Positions 11,265 through 23,365 of a stretch of 64,000 nt of DNA are shown one piece after another. A model generated the notes under the pieces. It saw nothing but the letters and a program-made list of their open reading frames with translations. It ran no database searches and had not been told where the DNA came from. Source of the stretch: Rachycentron canadum (Eukaryota; Chordata; Actinopteri; Carangiformes; Rachycentridae); NCBI GenBank assembly GCA_038496675.1, contig CM076651.1:25870148-25934147 (forward strand), given 5' to 3'. A program made the translations under genes and the position numbers. Every line of letters starts with the position of its first letter. Position 1 is the first letter of the stretch.

Positions 11265-13585
11265 GCTCTTTCATCTGCCTCACCTCAGTATGGTAATTTT
11301 CGTTGTTCAGAACAAATTTGAAACATTGACCAGTGGAGGTTTTACACAACAAAACAAATTAAATGTTATTAATGTGAATAATGTGAATAATTCAACTTCT
11401 GGCTACTTTAATCTTTCCAGCCATGTGTGTGGGTCTTTTTAATTTGAATCATGGTTTCCTAAATTCAGTTTACAATTTGGATTTTTTAAAAAAACCATAT
11501 TAATCCATCTTCAATTAGATGGAAAGTCGGGTACCCAGCTCAATAAATTAAACAATTATGGATTCTATTACAGGAAAATAGATAACGTTACTGTTTTTAT
11601 TGATTTGTCCCATAATTATCAAATGGAGTTACACAGAAATAGCCAATTACCTAATTTTGCAGATGACACTGTATCACTGGCTCGTTTTTTTTAAGGGATG
11701 AAAGGGATGCCATACTCTCAGGGCACATCAGATACAAATATACCCCCACCTACCGTATGGTGTGTGTATAAAAAAAGAATATAAAGAGCGGAGACAAACA
11801 CGTACATATGTGCTAGAAACTTTTTTTTCTTTAAAAAGTTGGGGTCAGAGCTGCATCCCAGCCATGACAGTGGACTGAACGCTCTGGTCCTCGGAGGCTG
11901 GGATGTAGAGTGGTCTTTTCTCAGTAAATGCGGCATGTCACAGGGGTTAAATACCACCTTAAGGAACAATAGAATTGAAAGTGAAGGCAATTAGCAAATC
12001 AATAGCTGTTTAGAGCTGGCGGTTCCTAGGGAGGTTAAACATCATCATTCTAGAGGTGGGTGGGCACCATTGTTTTGTGTTTTTTTTCTCCCCATCTTCA
12101 TACTGAAACTTCGTTTTTGTTGCTACCGCTAATTAGCAATAAAATGCAACCCTCCAAGAGCACTTCAGTGGAAAATGGAACATTGATTTTATTTATGTTT
12201 GTATCAAGGCGCTTTATAAAATATTGAGGTGGGGAAAAATGTTGTGGATTGATTTAGGCAAACAGAGAGGAAGAGGTTTGACAATATAAATTATAAAGAA
12301 GCTGTTTCTCCTCCTGAAACTTCTACATCAAGGCTTTTAATCTATCACTTTGGATGCATAAAAATGGGAAATTCTTGAGGGGAGCATTGATTTTTTTTAA
12401 GTAATTGCTCACCTTTCAATTCATGAAAAAGTGAGCTTGTGCAGGGTGAACTGAAAACATTTTGACTGTGACAAAGAGTCCAATGCGTTGTCGAGTTTCA
12501 TCTAAACTTCCTCAGAGTGACATGCACTCACGATAGATTAGTGACATCCAATTTAATAATCAAGCTGCAGCTACGTGATGTAAATTCAATGCCGGAGCTG
12601 TTTTGAGAACAACAACACCGCCGCAGCTCCGTTTTGATCTCCAGCCCGTGCGATCTTTCTCGGACAAAAGCAGCAGTGCTCTGCTGTGCACGGCAGTGTA
12701 TCTTGTCACCAGACTTGTCCACAGCTGACAGGCCGGCGGGGATGTTGGCTGTTGGTACAGCTCTTTGAGGATGCCATTGGGTCGACGTTGGGACGACACC
12801 TCATCCATCTCAGCCTCCGTGAGCCACCTGAGCTTGCACCTAACAAGGTGCTGGGGGAATCATGAGATGGGACAAGGATGTAGGAAAAACCCGTGAGGAG
12901 AAGGGGGTGAGGCGAGGCGGAGTTAGGAAGAGGAAGGGAGGAAAGGATGGAGGAGGTCAAAAGAAAGTGAAATGAGGAAAGAATGATGGGTAGGCAGCCC
13001 AGGGGCAAAGAGTCCAATAAAAAAAAAATAGTGGGGTGGGGGTTAGTGGGGTAGAAATGTTGCAAGGAAGGGGGAAAACGTAAAGGAAGAAGGGGGGGGG
13101 GGAGAATGAACCGGTGGTCAACATGCTTGCTTCAGGGACTGCCATTATATTATAGCTCCCAAAGGCGTTTTACCTTGAGATGACAAGGTGACCTATTGTG
13201 CTCAGACAGTGGAACAAACCAACTGTCAATTAGTGTTATCACCCACTACTGACTTCACCAGCTTGAGCTGATGGGGCCACCACGGTTGCCTTTTTCTATC
13301 ACATGATGTCAAATTTCCTGTATGTCGTCAATTTATCTCGTGTGGAGGTAAACACTGAATCTATCGTCACATCTTCCACGACGGGAAGAAATTAAACTCC
13401 CCTGAATACCGTATGTTTCCAGTTTGTATAGATACATAGGCCATTTACGTGCTTGTTTGAACCATAGGCTGTAAATACAGATGGATGTAGCCTCCGTAAT
13501 GTGTTTGAAGCTCAGAGTGGGGAGCTCTGTCATCGGCTCCTGGCTAATCCAAAAATGGGCAAAAAATGTAGGGGGACGTAGATGT
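11265..13585. other. Unique sequence, with a purine-rich block and an 11-G run
   Basis: 12530-12850 is GC-richer and has open frames on both strands. 12880-13105 is a purine-rich (G/A) block on the plus strand, ending in an 11-base G run at 13092-13102. No exon or transposon could be supported. Confidence 0.45.
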
Positions 13586-14013
13586 AGACGCTGAAGCCAA
13601 TGCCTTTAACCTTCATTCTCTCTAATGACCATCAGGGGGCGACTCCACTGGTTAAAGAAGTCAGATTGTATTGAAGTCTATGGGAAAATGTCCCTACTTC
13701 TCCTTGATTTATTAGCTCAGTAAACGTTTTCCTAATGAGTTTATGGTCTCAGTCTCTAGTTTCAAGTCTCTAATACAACATGATGGGCTAGGGGGCGTGG
13801 CTACTGTGTGATTGACAGACTGTACCACCCAATCAGGATAGAGTACAGAGCAGGTCAGCTCCACCCCTCACTCCTCCTCAGCTCCACCTTCTCCTCCAAA
13901 GATGGTTTCTACTGCTTTCAGAAAACAAAGATGGCCAACGGGCAAATTACAAACTGGAGGTTTCAAAACAGCAGCTCACAGACTGATGGGTGACGTCAGG
14001 GAGGGTCGAGACT
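13586..14013 (+). mobile_element. Repeat family 2, copy 1
   Basis: Shares with copies at 19.2, 24.8, 52.2 and 62.2 kb (the last inverted) the blocks ccttcattctctctaatgac, catcagggggcgactccact, tgtattgaagtctatggg and gtgattgacaga. It continues through cagctccacc... to cagcagctcacagactgatg. It lacks protein-coding capacity. Class unknown; the interspersed, truncated copies indicate a non-autonomous transposable element. Confidence 0.75.
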
Positions 14014-15714
14014 TGATCTGAATGGTTCAACGTGTATCATCTGTCCATCCTCATAACATCCTGGCCTTATATTATAAACTCCTGTGCGGTTTTTGTGCGT
14101 CTGATAGGCCTTCAAACACACATAAGTGGGACTCAGAGGGGACTTCCTGGTTTATATTGCATCCTCACGCAGGTACAAGTGGTTACATGACAAACAACAC
14201 CCAAGCACCGATGCACCAGCATCTGCGGATCTGTAGACACGACCTCATGGTCAAGCAAGGCAAAGTACACCAAGATGAATCACTAAGTATTCTCTCCTCT
14301 GTGACTTTACTCCAGCGGGTCCACTATATTCTTGAGAATCTTCTCTCCACTCAACTTTAAAACACTCTCCCCAAAACCGAAGTCACTAAAAAGCCCTTCC
14401 ACTATCATTAATTAATGCAGAGTTGATTAGTTTTCCCCACTTGCCGCTTCAGAGCGTGGCTGACTTTTTCCACACACTTATAAAATAGAAGCAGCGGTGC
14501 GGCGTTGAAATGTGGTCGATCGCTGCTGGAAATTAAAGTCCAATGAAAAGTGGACTGAGTGGGTTCAGTGGTGCGTGTGGAAAGGAAGCCTGAAGGGCGT
14601 GTGTGTGTGTTTGTGTGTATCTGTTAGTGTGTTTGAGGAGAAAGAAATAGGGGGTTATGTGTTTATGTATAAAGTATCTGCATAGATAGAGAAGAGGGAT
14701 GCAATAAAAGCAACACCTATATACTGTAATGCAATTTAATGGCTCTGCAAGAAACTTATAATGTTCAATTTTTGTTGTGACTGTGTCAGAGGTGTGGAAT
14801 CAACTCTCTGCTCAATTTTCCAACTGTGGTTTTTGTTGTTGGTCTCAACAGAAACCGATCATAAAGCCTCATAAAGGGTGAGATTACATTATGTCGTGCA
14901 GTTGATGCTTTTATCGTGCTTAAAGTCTGTGAATTTTACCTTTACATATGTGTGTGTCTTTGAGAATACACATATGAACACAGATGCACATGAGAGAGCT
15001 GGAGGGAAAGTCAGAGCAGGTGAGAGAAATGAGCAAGCAGGCGAGCGAGCAGGGGATGGAGGGAGAGAGAGATCTCATAGTAAACACACAGCCTGGAGCT
15101 CATTAAAAGTGTCTCTCGAAGGGCTCAGAGGCAGCAGCAGAGTTGGACTCAGTCTCGCCCCTGTCCTCCCGGCTCCATACTAAACAGCCTAATTAGACTT
15201 AGAGTCTCCTGAGCTCTCTAATGATAGCTTCACAAAGACAACACAAGGAAATACAGCACATCGGGAGCCCCGATCTGATGCTCACGCTCTGGTTATTCTC
15301 GCCCTCTCTTCCTCTCTTACATCAATATTGTCAGTTTATTCACTTGTTTTTGTTGCTGCAGTGGAATTGTGATTGTGTTCAGGGGATTTGAGCGGTTCGA
15401 CCATTAACACTTGTGTTATGTTCTTTTAATGGTCGGCAAATTGACTATACTGCTCCTGAAAGGTACGCTTTTTTTTTTACATTGTGAAATGACACATAAC
15501 TCTCAGGTCAAGAATGTTTCAGTCCAAACATTTACAAACTACTAAAGACCAAGACCTCAACCCTTGGCTGTATGTACTTTTTGCTTGGTGCTCATCCTCT
15601 TTATTTACATACTCAAAGTTATGTTCATGACATGTTAATGTTCTCTGCAAAACAGGAGCTGTAAGGGAATACATTGATTATTATTTGTATTATCAATTAA
15701 TAATGAATGTTTTT
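14014..15714. other. Unique sequence
   Basis: Short TG-rich patch at 14598-14625. 14395-14560 and 15180-15230 are AT-rich with several TAATTA-type motifs and could be conserved non-coding elements, which only cross-species alignment can tell. No exon supported. Confidence 0.4.
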
Positions 15715-15848
15715 GGCAAAAAAAAGTTGATCGGAATTGATTTCAGGTCATTGAATCATCGTATCGTTCTATTGTATCAGGTCTCATGAGAATCAGATCC
15801 ATAGAAAATGATGCGTATCGTTGTAAAAATGTATCGTTACACCCCTGT
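15715..15848. mobile_element. Fragment of a 'gtatcgttacacccc' terminal-repeat element
   Basis: The segment contains atcgtatcgttc, gcgtatcgttg and ends gtatcgttacacccctg, a terminal motif seen on many teleost non-autonomous DNA transposons. The other end is not found nearby, so it is a fragment. Confidence 0.4.
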
Positions 15849-16199
15849 CATGTTTGTGTACCACTTACTGTTGGAGTCAGGATAAGATGAGCTACTGATT
15901 TGGTTTTGAGTGGTATTATACATGTTCTTTTTTATCAGATCATTTTTAAGTTGTTTCAGATTTTTGACAGGAAGATACAATGTTTTTATATATACATTTA
16001 CATAAATTAGGACCGTCACTAACCAGTTTGTTCGAGTTCATTCGAACACAGCGCATACAGTTGTTGTAGGAGCCATACATGAGGAGCTCTGCTCCTCCAA
16101 GCACTAGAAACCAGAGATACTTTAAAAGTCTCGAGTTTAGGGCCCACAGGTGATGTTCATAGTTTCCCTAGTATTATGCTGCCATTAAGTCAATGTCTC
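15849..16199. other. Unique sequence
   Basis: No feature recognised. Confidence 0.4.
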
Positions 16200-16610
16200 A
16201 AGCTGTGTCTCAATTCAGGGGCCGTATTCTTCGGCTGCCTTTGAAGACCGATTGTGCTGCAGTGGCGTTAGCAGGTTTTTCCATTTCACAGGCTTCTTCA
16301 AATGTTCTTTCTTTCCTCCAATGGGTGGATCCTTCATGGTAAAGGAAATTATATGGCAGCAAACAAGGCTGGCAGAGAACCCAATGATGACACTTTGGAA
16401 TGTAAGTATTGGGTTTCAGCTCAGTTCACCAAAAGATTTAAAAAGTCAAGTTTTTGCAAAAGAAAGTTGTGTATTGTGAAGTTTGCGTGGCGACAGGACT
16501 TTGTGACACAATAGTAGGGAGGGCAAAGGTGGTGATGGAAAGTGGAGATGTGTGCCACGGGCCTGTTTGTCTTATTTTGGGGATGTGGCCCTCAATTGGG
16601 ACGCAGCATC
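16200..16610. mobile_element. TIR element (MITE-like), about 0.4 kb
   Basis: The left end agctgtgtctcaattcaggg pairs with the right end, whose reverse complement reads gctgcgtcccaattgagggc, giving imperfect terminal inverted repeats of about 25 bp. Interior frames of 60-75 codons overlap and have no recognised domain. It resembles teleost non-autonomous cut-and-paste elements. The superfamily and target-site duplication could not be fixed by eye. Confidence 0.6.
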
Positions 16611-16983
16611 AGTTTGCTTCAAAGAGCTTGTGTTGATATGCAAACCAATTATAAATACTTTCACCTCAAATCACATGTGACACTGTTATTAATGGAGGGT
16701 TAGAGTTTCATCCAAAGTTGACACTGCACGTTCTTGGATCCTCAGCAATACACAATACGTTACAATACATTCGATGTGGTTGCGGTTGTTGCAGTAAATC
16801 AAAGGACAGACAGAGATTTCTAGATGTAGTAGGAGGATGATAAGTCAGGCTGTTTCTGGCAGCTCTGGTTTATCTGTAGATGTAGACAACAATCAACTAA
16901 ATCACATTTTGATTATTAAGAAAAAGAAGATGATTATGAGGAAAGTTTGTGTTATGTCTAAATTTAAGGCTGTTATTAACTGG
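16611..16983. other. Unique sequence
   Basis: No feature recognised. Confidence 0.4.
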
Positions 16984-17275
16984 GGCTGCAAATAACAGTT
17001 ACTTCCATTGTTAATTGATTGGCTATATATATTTTTTTAATTAATAAAGTAAGTAGTTGAGTAATGGAATTTGTAATATTGTTCCACCCAAGGTCCAAAA
17101 CCAGAGGATATTCAGCTATAACATAAGAAAATCAGCAGCTACTCTCATTTGAAAAACTGAAACCAAGAAAGTTTGACATTTTTCCACCAGACTTGCTTGA
17201 AAAATGACTGAAATTGTTATCAAAGTAGTTGTTTACATTGTTGTCAATTAATTAATCAGCTAATCACACTGGGTG
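16984..17275 (+). mobile_element. Teleost 'gggctgcaa...ttaattaat' dispersed repeat
   Basis: The element begins gggctgcaaataacagtta. It carries the well-known interior blocks gtccaaaaccagaggatatt, aaatcagcagct, gaaaaactgaaacca and gcttgaaaaatgactgaa, then tcaattaattaatcagctaa. It is a common non-autonomous DNA repeat in spiny-rayed fishes, with no coding capacity. The expected ttgcagccc right terminus is missing, so the 3' end is truncated or diverged. Confidence 0.65.
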
Positions 17276-18606
17276 TAGTTGGGTGTAGGATTTATGAGCC
17301 AAAATGTGTGGATCAGGTGCTGAGGATTAGTGCTCGCAGTCCTACAACCTGTTCGTGAGTCTAAATTATGCCAGCACTAAATATGCATGACTGTTTTGAG
17401 GGATTTGAAGGCATCATCAATATTTTTAAAAATATGATCTTGCAGCAGTGGCGTTGTGAATCTACTTTATACAAATAACTTGGAAGTTTTTTTATTTTTA
17501 TTTTTTTTTCTGTCCAGAAATGTAACTTTTATCTTTGAATTAGATGTTGATTAAATGTTGCAGTTGGCTTATTTTGTTCCCCTCGCGAATCCACCAGGGT
17601 TTTGACTTCCCCTGCTAACCATCCAGTGCCTTTATTTTTGTAAATAAGCATTCATTTCAAAATGTCAACTGTTCCTCTCTATGGCCTAATTACTCATGTA
17701 TTTTAGATGAACTACTCATACTACCCACAGCATGGAGATAAAACAGTTGACATGAGTAGAGTATGAAAAAAAACAAACATTGCAGGCAGAGCAAGTGAAT
17801 CATTTACAAGAAGTCAACTAAAATAGGGCAGCAACGAACAGAGAAGGTTTTCAATATTTGTCCTTTATCCTTATCAGACTTGCAGTTAGCGTCTTTCATT
17901 TGTCTCTTCATGCTCTGCAGCTGCTGAGGAAGATCTGAAAGACGAGGAGTGGAGATGAGGAGATGAAGAGGAGGGGGTGCGGGGGGTGGGGTGGGGGGGT
18001 GAAGAGGAGCAGAAAATTGAACGATCAGCTAACAGGGTTTGTTGAAGCAAAGCTTGCTTCAAAGGCGATGGGGGGGGGGGAGGAGGCACGATGAGCGAGA
18101 GGGGCCCACAAACAGACAATAAACACTGTATCCCCAAAGGGAAAAACAGGAAAATGAGGATGTGCTATGAGTTCTGATACCTCGCCCTTACTTATCATGT
18201 GGTCGCAGTGCAACACTTTGCCAGCACACACGCAATTTACATGTGCTGTACATAACATGGTGCACGTAAACATACATGCCTTCATATCAGCCAGACACAT
18301 TATCATACAGGGCCCCGCGGTGCTTCACTCCTCTGAAGACTCCTTCTTTCTGACATGCAGGATTAGAGTGATTTGCTGTGATTAAGCAGACGCCAGTTAA
18401 GTTCAAGCAGGTTTTTGTAATAGTTTAATTCATGGCCAAGAAGATGGGCTTAAATGAGATTGTAGAGTGTGGTCGATTAAGCTCATTAGACATTTCAAAC
18501 AGGGCAGCCGTTTTCACATCCCTCTTTTCCTGCAATCAGATCCGGGATGAAAATGGGAATTAATTAGGAAGAGAGATTCCTGCTGTCCTGTTCAATGTGT
18601 TATACT

Positions 18607-18611
<5 letters not shown>
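17276..18611. other. Mostly unique sequence
   Basis: Contains the G-rich tracts listed separately. 18360-18570 is a repeat-free AT-rich block with cgattaagctcattagac and gggaattaattagg, a texture typical of conserved non-coding elements but unproven. Confidence 0.4.
17973..17999 (+). other. Potential G-quadruplex tract
   Basis: G runs of 5, 6, 4 and 7 are separated by TGC, T and T. A further 11-G run lies at 18070-18080. Confidence 0.75.

Positions 18612-18693
<82 letters not shown>
18612..18693. repeat. (TG)n microsatellite, about 82 bp
   Basis: Uninterrupted TG dinucleotide tract, the longest pure one in the window. Overlapping 'VCVCV' frames are artefacts of it. Confidence 0.95.
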
Positions 18694-18694
<1 letters not shown>

Positions 18695-18977
18695 CCTTGA
18701 GGATCAGTGCTTTATCAGTATCAGGCTTGGCCGCTGGTCTCGAAGCACTAAATCTCCATTTATACCTTTGTGGCTAATTTGGGTCCATACATATACAGCA
18801 TGTCTCCAGGTGCTGGGATTACACTTAAAGTAAGTTTGCACATAGTATTTGATTTTAAAATTAATTTGAAAAAGAAGATCATGTGAATTAATGCACATTT
18901 CCATCCACTGCTTTTAAGCAAATATTAGGAGTTGAACACTTGAATATGAGCAGCTGGTGGTGTCCCTGTTCATTCAG

Positions 18978-19190
18978 CCATGCAACCATTACATATTATC
19001 AACTCTCCTGCCATTTCACAGCCAGCCACACCCCCTTGTCCAGCAGTAACCCCAGCCCTCCGTTCATCTACCCGCCCACCTGATCACCTGTTCCCAATTC
19101 CCCCATCAGCCCTTGGTATTTATATCAGCCCATTTCCACTCCTTCGTTCCTCAATAAAAGTGAATCGTTTAGGTTTTTGAAACTCTCTGA
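18978..19190 (+). mobile_element. LTR-like fragment with TATA box and poly(A) signal
   Basis: cacctgttcccaattccccc and a TATTTATA box at about 19118 are followed 34 bp later by cctcaataaaagtgaatcg. This layout resembles the U3-R-U5 of fish Ty3/Gypsy-type LTRs. No internal retroelement genes or second LTR are visible, so it would be a solo LTR remnant. The call rests on pattern only. Confidence 0.35.
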
Positions 19191-19199
19191 GACGAGCTG

Positions 19200-19850
19200 T
19201 TGAGTCCTTGAGACCTGGACTCTGGTCTGAAGTGTCTTAAACCTTCATTCTATCTAATGGCCATCAGGGGCGACTCCACTGGATGTTCAGTTTTTAAATG
19301 ATGGTCCCATTTAGGAGAAAACAGATATAGGACGTGGCTTCTGTTCGATTGACAGACTTCACCACATGTAATGACATTTCAGTTACTTTGAAAGGAGGTC
19401 GACTGAAAGAAGCAGAGTGAGCAGGACTGTTAGTACTTTAGCGCTTAACTCTGGACATGTGACAGAATACCCATTACTGAGAAAGGTAAGGTAGTAAAGC
19501 TACTAGTTTACTCCCTAAAACTGCCTCAAATGTCTTTGCAGTCCTTGAATTAATACCCTAACCATTACTGCCTTGTTACCAAAAATGTCATGAGTCATGA
19601 TAACACATACGCATAAGCTGTGGGTCAAGCTCTGGTTGGCTGAGCAGTGGCAACCTCAGACATATTATTCTAAAGTAATATTATGACTTAGGTATGACTC
19701 AACTTTGAAGGTGGGAGAAAAGTTTCATAGTCGAGTCCAGAGCAGGTCGACCAAGATGGCTGACAGACAAATTGCAAACTGGAGGCTTCAACACAGCAGC
19801 TCTCAAACTAATGGATCATGTCACGATGGCCACTGGCCCCAAACCAAGAA
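19200..19850 (+). mobile_element. Repeat family 2, copy 2, interrupted by an insertion
   Basis: The left part (gagacctggactctg, ccttcattctatctaatggc, gatggtcccatttagg, gattgacagacttcacca) and the right part (gtccagagcaggtc, caaattgcaaactggagg) match the family. The interior 19363-19733 has no counterpart in the other copies and appears inserted. Part of the family interior (tgtattgaagtctatggg) is also deleted here. Confidence 0.65.
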
Positions 19851-21417
19851 AAATGATGTGGGAATATGAGATTCTGGTTTGTTTCTTGTATTAATTTAAG
19901 GAAAGTCTCCAAATCGTTCCTCACAGATGTGTTTTCATTGATTCATTGGACGTTTAAATCACCTGTTTTGTCATGTTATGTTTCCACTGCACTTTGTCAC
20001 ATTGTGTTTTAAATCAATACGCCAACTTTTCCACCTCAGTCAAACGCTAATCCAAACTCACATTCACTGGCAAACACTTGACTGTGTTCTTACTCCAGGC
20101 GAACCAACTCAGGTCGTGTGTGGATGGCTGGTGTTGTTAAAGGTGTCGATCTGGGCTGAACTGGGATCAGACTCAGCTCCAGTTTGTGGCCTCCAGCTCC
20201 CTCTCAGCTGCTCAGAATAGGAGCAGTACACCTTCATCGTTCATCAAGGGTCAGCCATGAGCCCGGCCACCAGCTGTCCCAGATTTAGGGCCGCTGCTGG
20301 GAGAGGTTGCTTTTGGGTACGATGGAAACGCTGTGCTCTGTATCATGGCCTCGTAAAAACCTGACTGACGAAAAGAAGGTCTCAGAGCTGCATCCTTCCA
20401 CTTCTGTTCAAGAAGTTTTGCAGAGAGCAGAAACAAAGTGAAACAGGTCAATAAAAAGCGTTTTACAGCCAAGTGCGGGGACACGGAGTCGAGACCGCTG
20501 GGGCAGCCACCGATATGTTCTTCCAAGCCACTGAAACAGTAGTGACACATTTGGAAACGCGCCGCTCTCTCTGGCCGATCATGATGTTGGCTTGACCCAA
20601 CTTGAACTACGCCAAACAGCTCACAGGAGAAGCCTTGAAAAACTGTGGAAGCCTTCACTCTCTCCGCTTCACACTTTTACTTGAATCCAGGACAATTTGT
20701 GACAATCTCTGCATGTACAAAATGACTTTGTGCCTTTTATATGTTGTTTCCTCTTTAAGAAAGTAGGTGTGCATTTGAAACTTCACTTCCTCTGAGTTGG
20801 GTATAAATTTTGTTTAGGATAAGATGCAATTTCACTTCATTTTTACACACACAGCTCATTTTCACAGTTTGCCTTATCAACAGTGCAGCTGACAGTAATT
20901 GTGTGGAGCTTGTGGTGGAGGGGTAAGTAACACATCTGACTGGAGTTTGCTTTCTGTCATACACCTGCAATTAACATGCGGCTTCTTTTTGATGGAAAAC
21001 CTAGTTTTCCCCAAAGTGTAACCAGGTCTCTCAGTTTCCTAACCCTCACTCTACCTTATTTAATTTTTATAACTTATAACCTTTACAGGTTGCTGTGTGT
21101 AAATTCACATACTTAGATCCTAACACTTACATTCACACTAACAAATGTGGCAACAAGGTGAGTCGGCAGAGCAGTTGGGTGACGGCGGTGGTCAGCTGTT
21201 ACTATGGTCTTTTCCAGTGAGCGCACAACTACAGTGTTGGATTTGGGACATTACTACTAAAATTCACACACTACACCAGTGAGTATATACTGTGTACACA
21301 GTGCACTACTACGTGAGTGTAGCGTCTGATTTGACACACGAGAGTTTCCATCCAGAGATGTTGCAGAAAGAGAGGATTTGAAAATGTTCTGTTGACTGTA
21401 CGGTGGCAGACGTGGCG
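19851..21417. other. Unique sequence including a 135-codon minus frame
   Basis: A minus-strand frame at 20251-20658 is open for 135 codons without low complexity, but no domain or splice border pair supports coding. The block 20390-20600 is repeat-free. Other parts show nothing. Confidence 0.4.
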
Positions 21418-21615
21418 TCCATCCATCCTTCCATCATCTATACCGCGAGGGGTCACACCCCGGACGGCTCGTCGGTCTATCACAGTGATGACACATAGAG
21501 ACAACCATTCACACTCTCATACAGACCTACAGGCAAGTTGGAGACACCGATGAAACTAAGGCACGTGACTTCGGACTGCGGGAGGAAGCTGGAGAACCTG
21601 AAGGGGAACCCGGCT
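21418..21615 (-). mobile_element. CATC/GATG-ended dispersed repeat, copy 1
   Basis: Starts with catccatcc at the plus-strand left end, then ctataccgcgaggggtcaca, gacacatagagacaaccatt, cactctcata and gactgcgggaggaagctgga. This is a very common fish repeat whose end is (GATG)n when read on the minus strand. Related copies lie at 23484 and 25947 (other orientation) and 44005 (same orientation). Confidence 0.6.
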
Positions 21616-22384
21616 CAGCTTCTCCACGTCAAACATCAAATCATCAGCAGAGGCAACGAACTGAAAGTGTAAATAGAAGCCATTTAGAGATTTGGTATTC
21701 CATTAGTCTGTGACTGGCCTGCCACAAACACTTTTATGCGGTTTAATGTTTACATTCAGAGTCCTCTGAGACTTCTTCAGATGAAGACAAATGATATTCA
21801 TTACTGTTAATTATTCAGCGTGAATTCACAAAGGATAGTTTAGTGTGACAAATAAATAATTTAAGGGACAAGCATCCCTACTTCAGTGGCCGGTCAGTGC
21901 AGATTGACTGGAGGGACGGCAGCTTCTCAGGCACTCGTAGTGACGCAGACCCATCAGGAGGCCCCGGGCCCTCATAAGTTTTCTATTCAAACTCATCTGA
22001 GACTGTTTCATGTCTGATTTGTTTAATTTATTTATTTATTTTTCATCCATCTACTTTGAAGTTGGCTTTTTGAAGCTTAGTTTGTCTTGGTTGTAACCCA
22101 GCAGTGTTGTTATGAGAGGAGCCTTTAGGGGAATCAGTTCCAAATAACAGCAAGTGTTATTGTTTAGGGATTTTCTCCAATAATGGAGTTCAACTGCTTC
22201 ATTGAACAGTGTGATGAATAAAATCCAAGCAGTAGTGATGGTTTATTTATATTTCTGAGGTTTTACGCTTTCCCCTTAATACGCTGCAGCCTGTTCCTGG
22301 ATCTTTACAAAGTCATTCTGTGCAGCCAAAAATAAATCCCAAAGTTTCCCAAGATACTTCAACCTGAGTTTTGAGGAAAAAAAA
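21616..22384. other. Unique sequence
   Basis: 21770-21860 is AT-rich (attactgttaattattcagc) and repeat-free, a possible conserved non-coding element. No exon seen. Confidence 0.35.
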
Positions 22385-23365
22385 TGAAATAAGTGACCTA
22401 GATCCTGAACGGGTCTCTAATGTTATTGTTTTCCAGTGTTTTATCTGTATTCATCAGAAGATATATTTGTGATTTTAAGAACCAAAAACCATCTCAGTGT
22501 AGTTTCACATCTCCTCTTTCAGGCTGAGCTCTGAGCTATTGTAACGGCAGGTCAGTCAGCCAATCAGAGGAGAGGATCTGAGCCTCTATTCTGATTGGCT
22601 GACTGTCTTCTGAGTGACGTATGCAACGCCAGATTGCAGGCCACTTCTGTATCTACTGAAAGTTAGTTCAGATCTGGATCAATCTGAGCCTTTGACTGGA
22701 GCATTGCTGCTTTACTTCTGTGTGTTTATCCATCCATTCTCATCCTCCATCTTTGATAGTGACGTCTAGAGTCACCTCTCTACATGGGACACTCCTATTG
22801 GCTCCAGTGGGTGATGTCACAGCCAATCAGAGTGTCTCCTTCAGAGGCCTAGCTGTCAGCTGCTTGTAGCCAAAGTCAATGGGATCAATCCTGTATTTTT
22901 CTGATCTCAGAGTGAGGAGAAGTTGCTCTGAGTTTATTGTAGTGACAGAATAAAGACAGAGAGACATGGACAATAAGATATTTAGAGCATTAGAGGCTTT
23001 GGAGCTGATTTTTCATCATTACTGCTCCAAAGAATGAGCAGAACTCAGATCAGATAAAGAGAGAAACTTCAAATCAGCTCTAGAACAACACAAACACATG
23101 TGTGGAACTTTGTGTGTTGAAGTTTTCTTTGGTTATTCTGGTTTACAGTGTTTTTATCTAGAAAATAAGGAGAAATTCACTGTGTTTTTAGTTTCCTCTT
23201 GTTCTCTTAGCTACTATCCCTTATTACAGTGAACAGAGTCTTTATTGAGTCACATATATAATTAACTGAGGTTGAGCTGATTCTGAATATGTGGAGACTT
23301 GGGGACATTTTTAAAAATGGAGGAAAAACAGAAAAAACTTCCCATGGGTCTAAAAGAGCTTAACA
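22385..23365 (+). mobile_element. Repeat family 1, copy B (most complete)
   Basis: The longest member of the family. 22870-23340 is nearly identical to copy C at 29.2 kb over about 310 bp before small differences begin, and 22655-23300 matches the inverted copy A. It holds two gattggctgac/tgtc-type blocks and the ttcaaatcagctctagaa block. No open frame of note. The left border is uncertain (22385 to 22500). Confidence 0.75.

Noticed and set aside
12528..12850. GC-rich block as an exon on the minus strand
   Set aside because: Open in more than one frame, but no clear acceptor-donor pair and no family match.
18595..18833. Two 60-78 codon plus frames full of Val-Cys
   Set aside because: They are translations of the (TG)n microsatellite.
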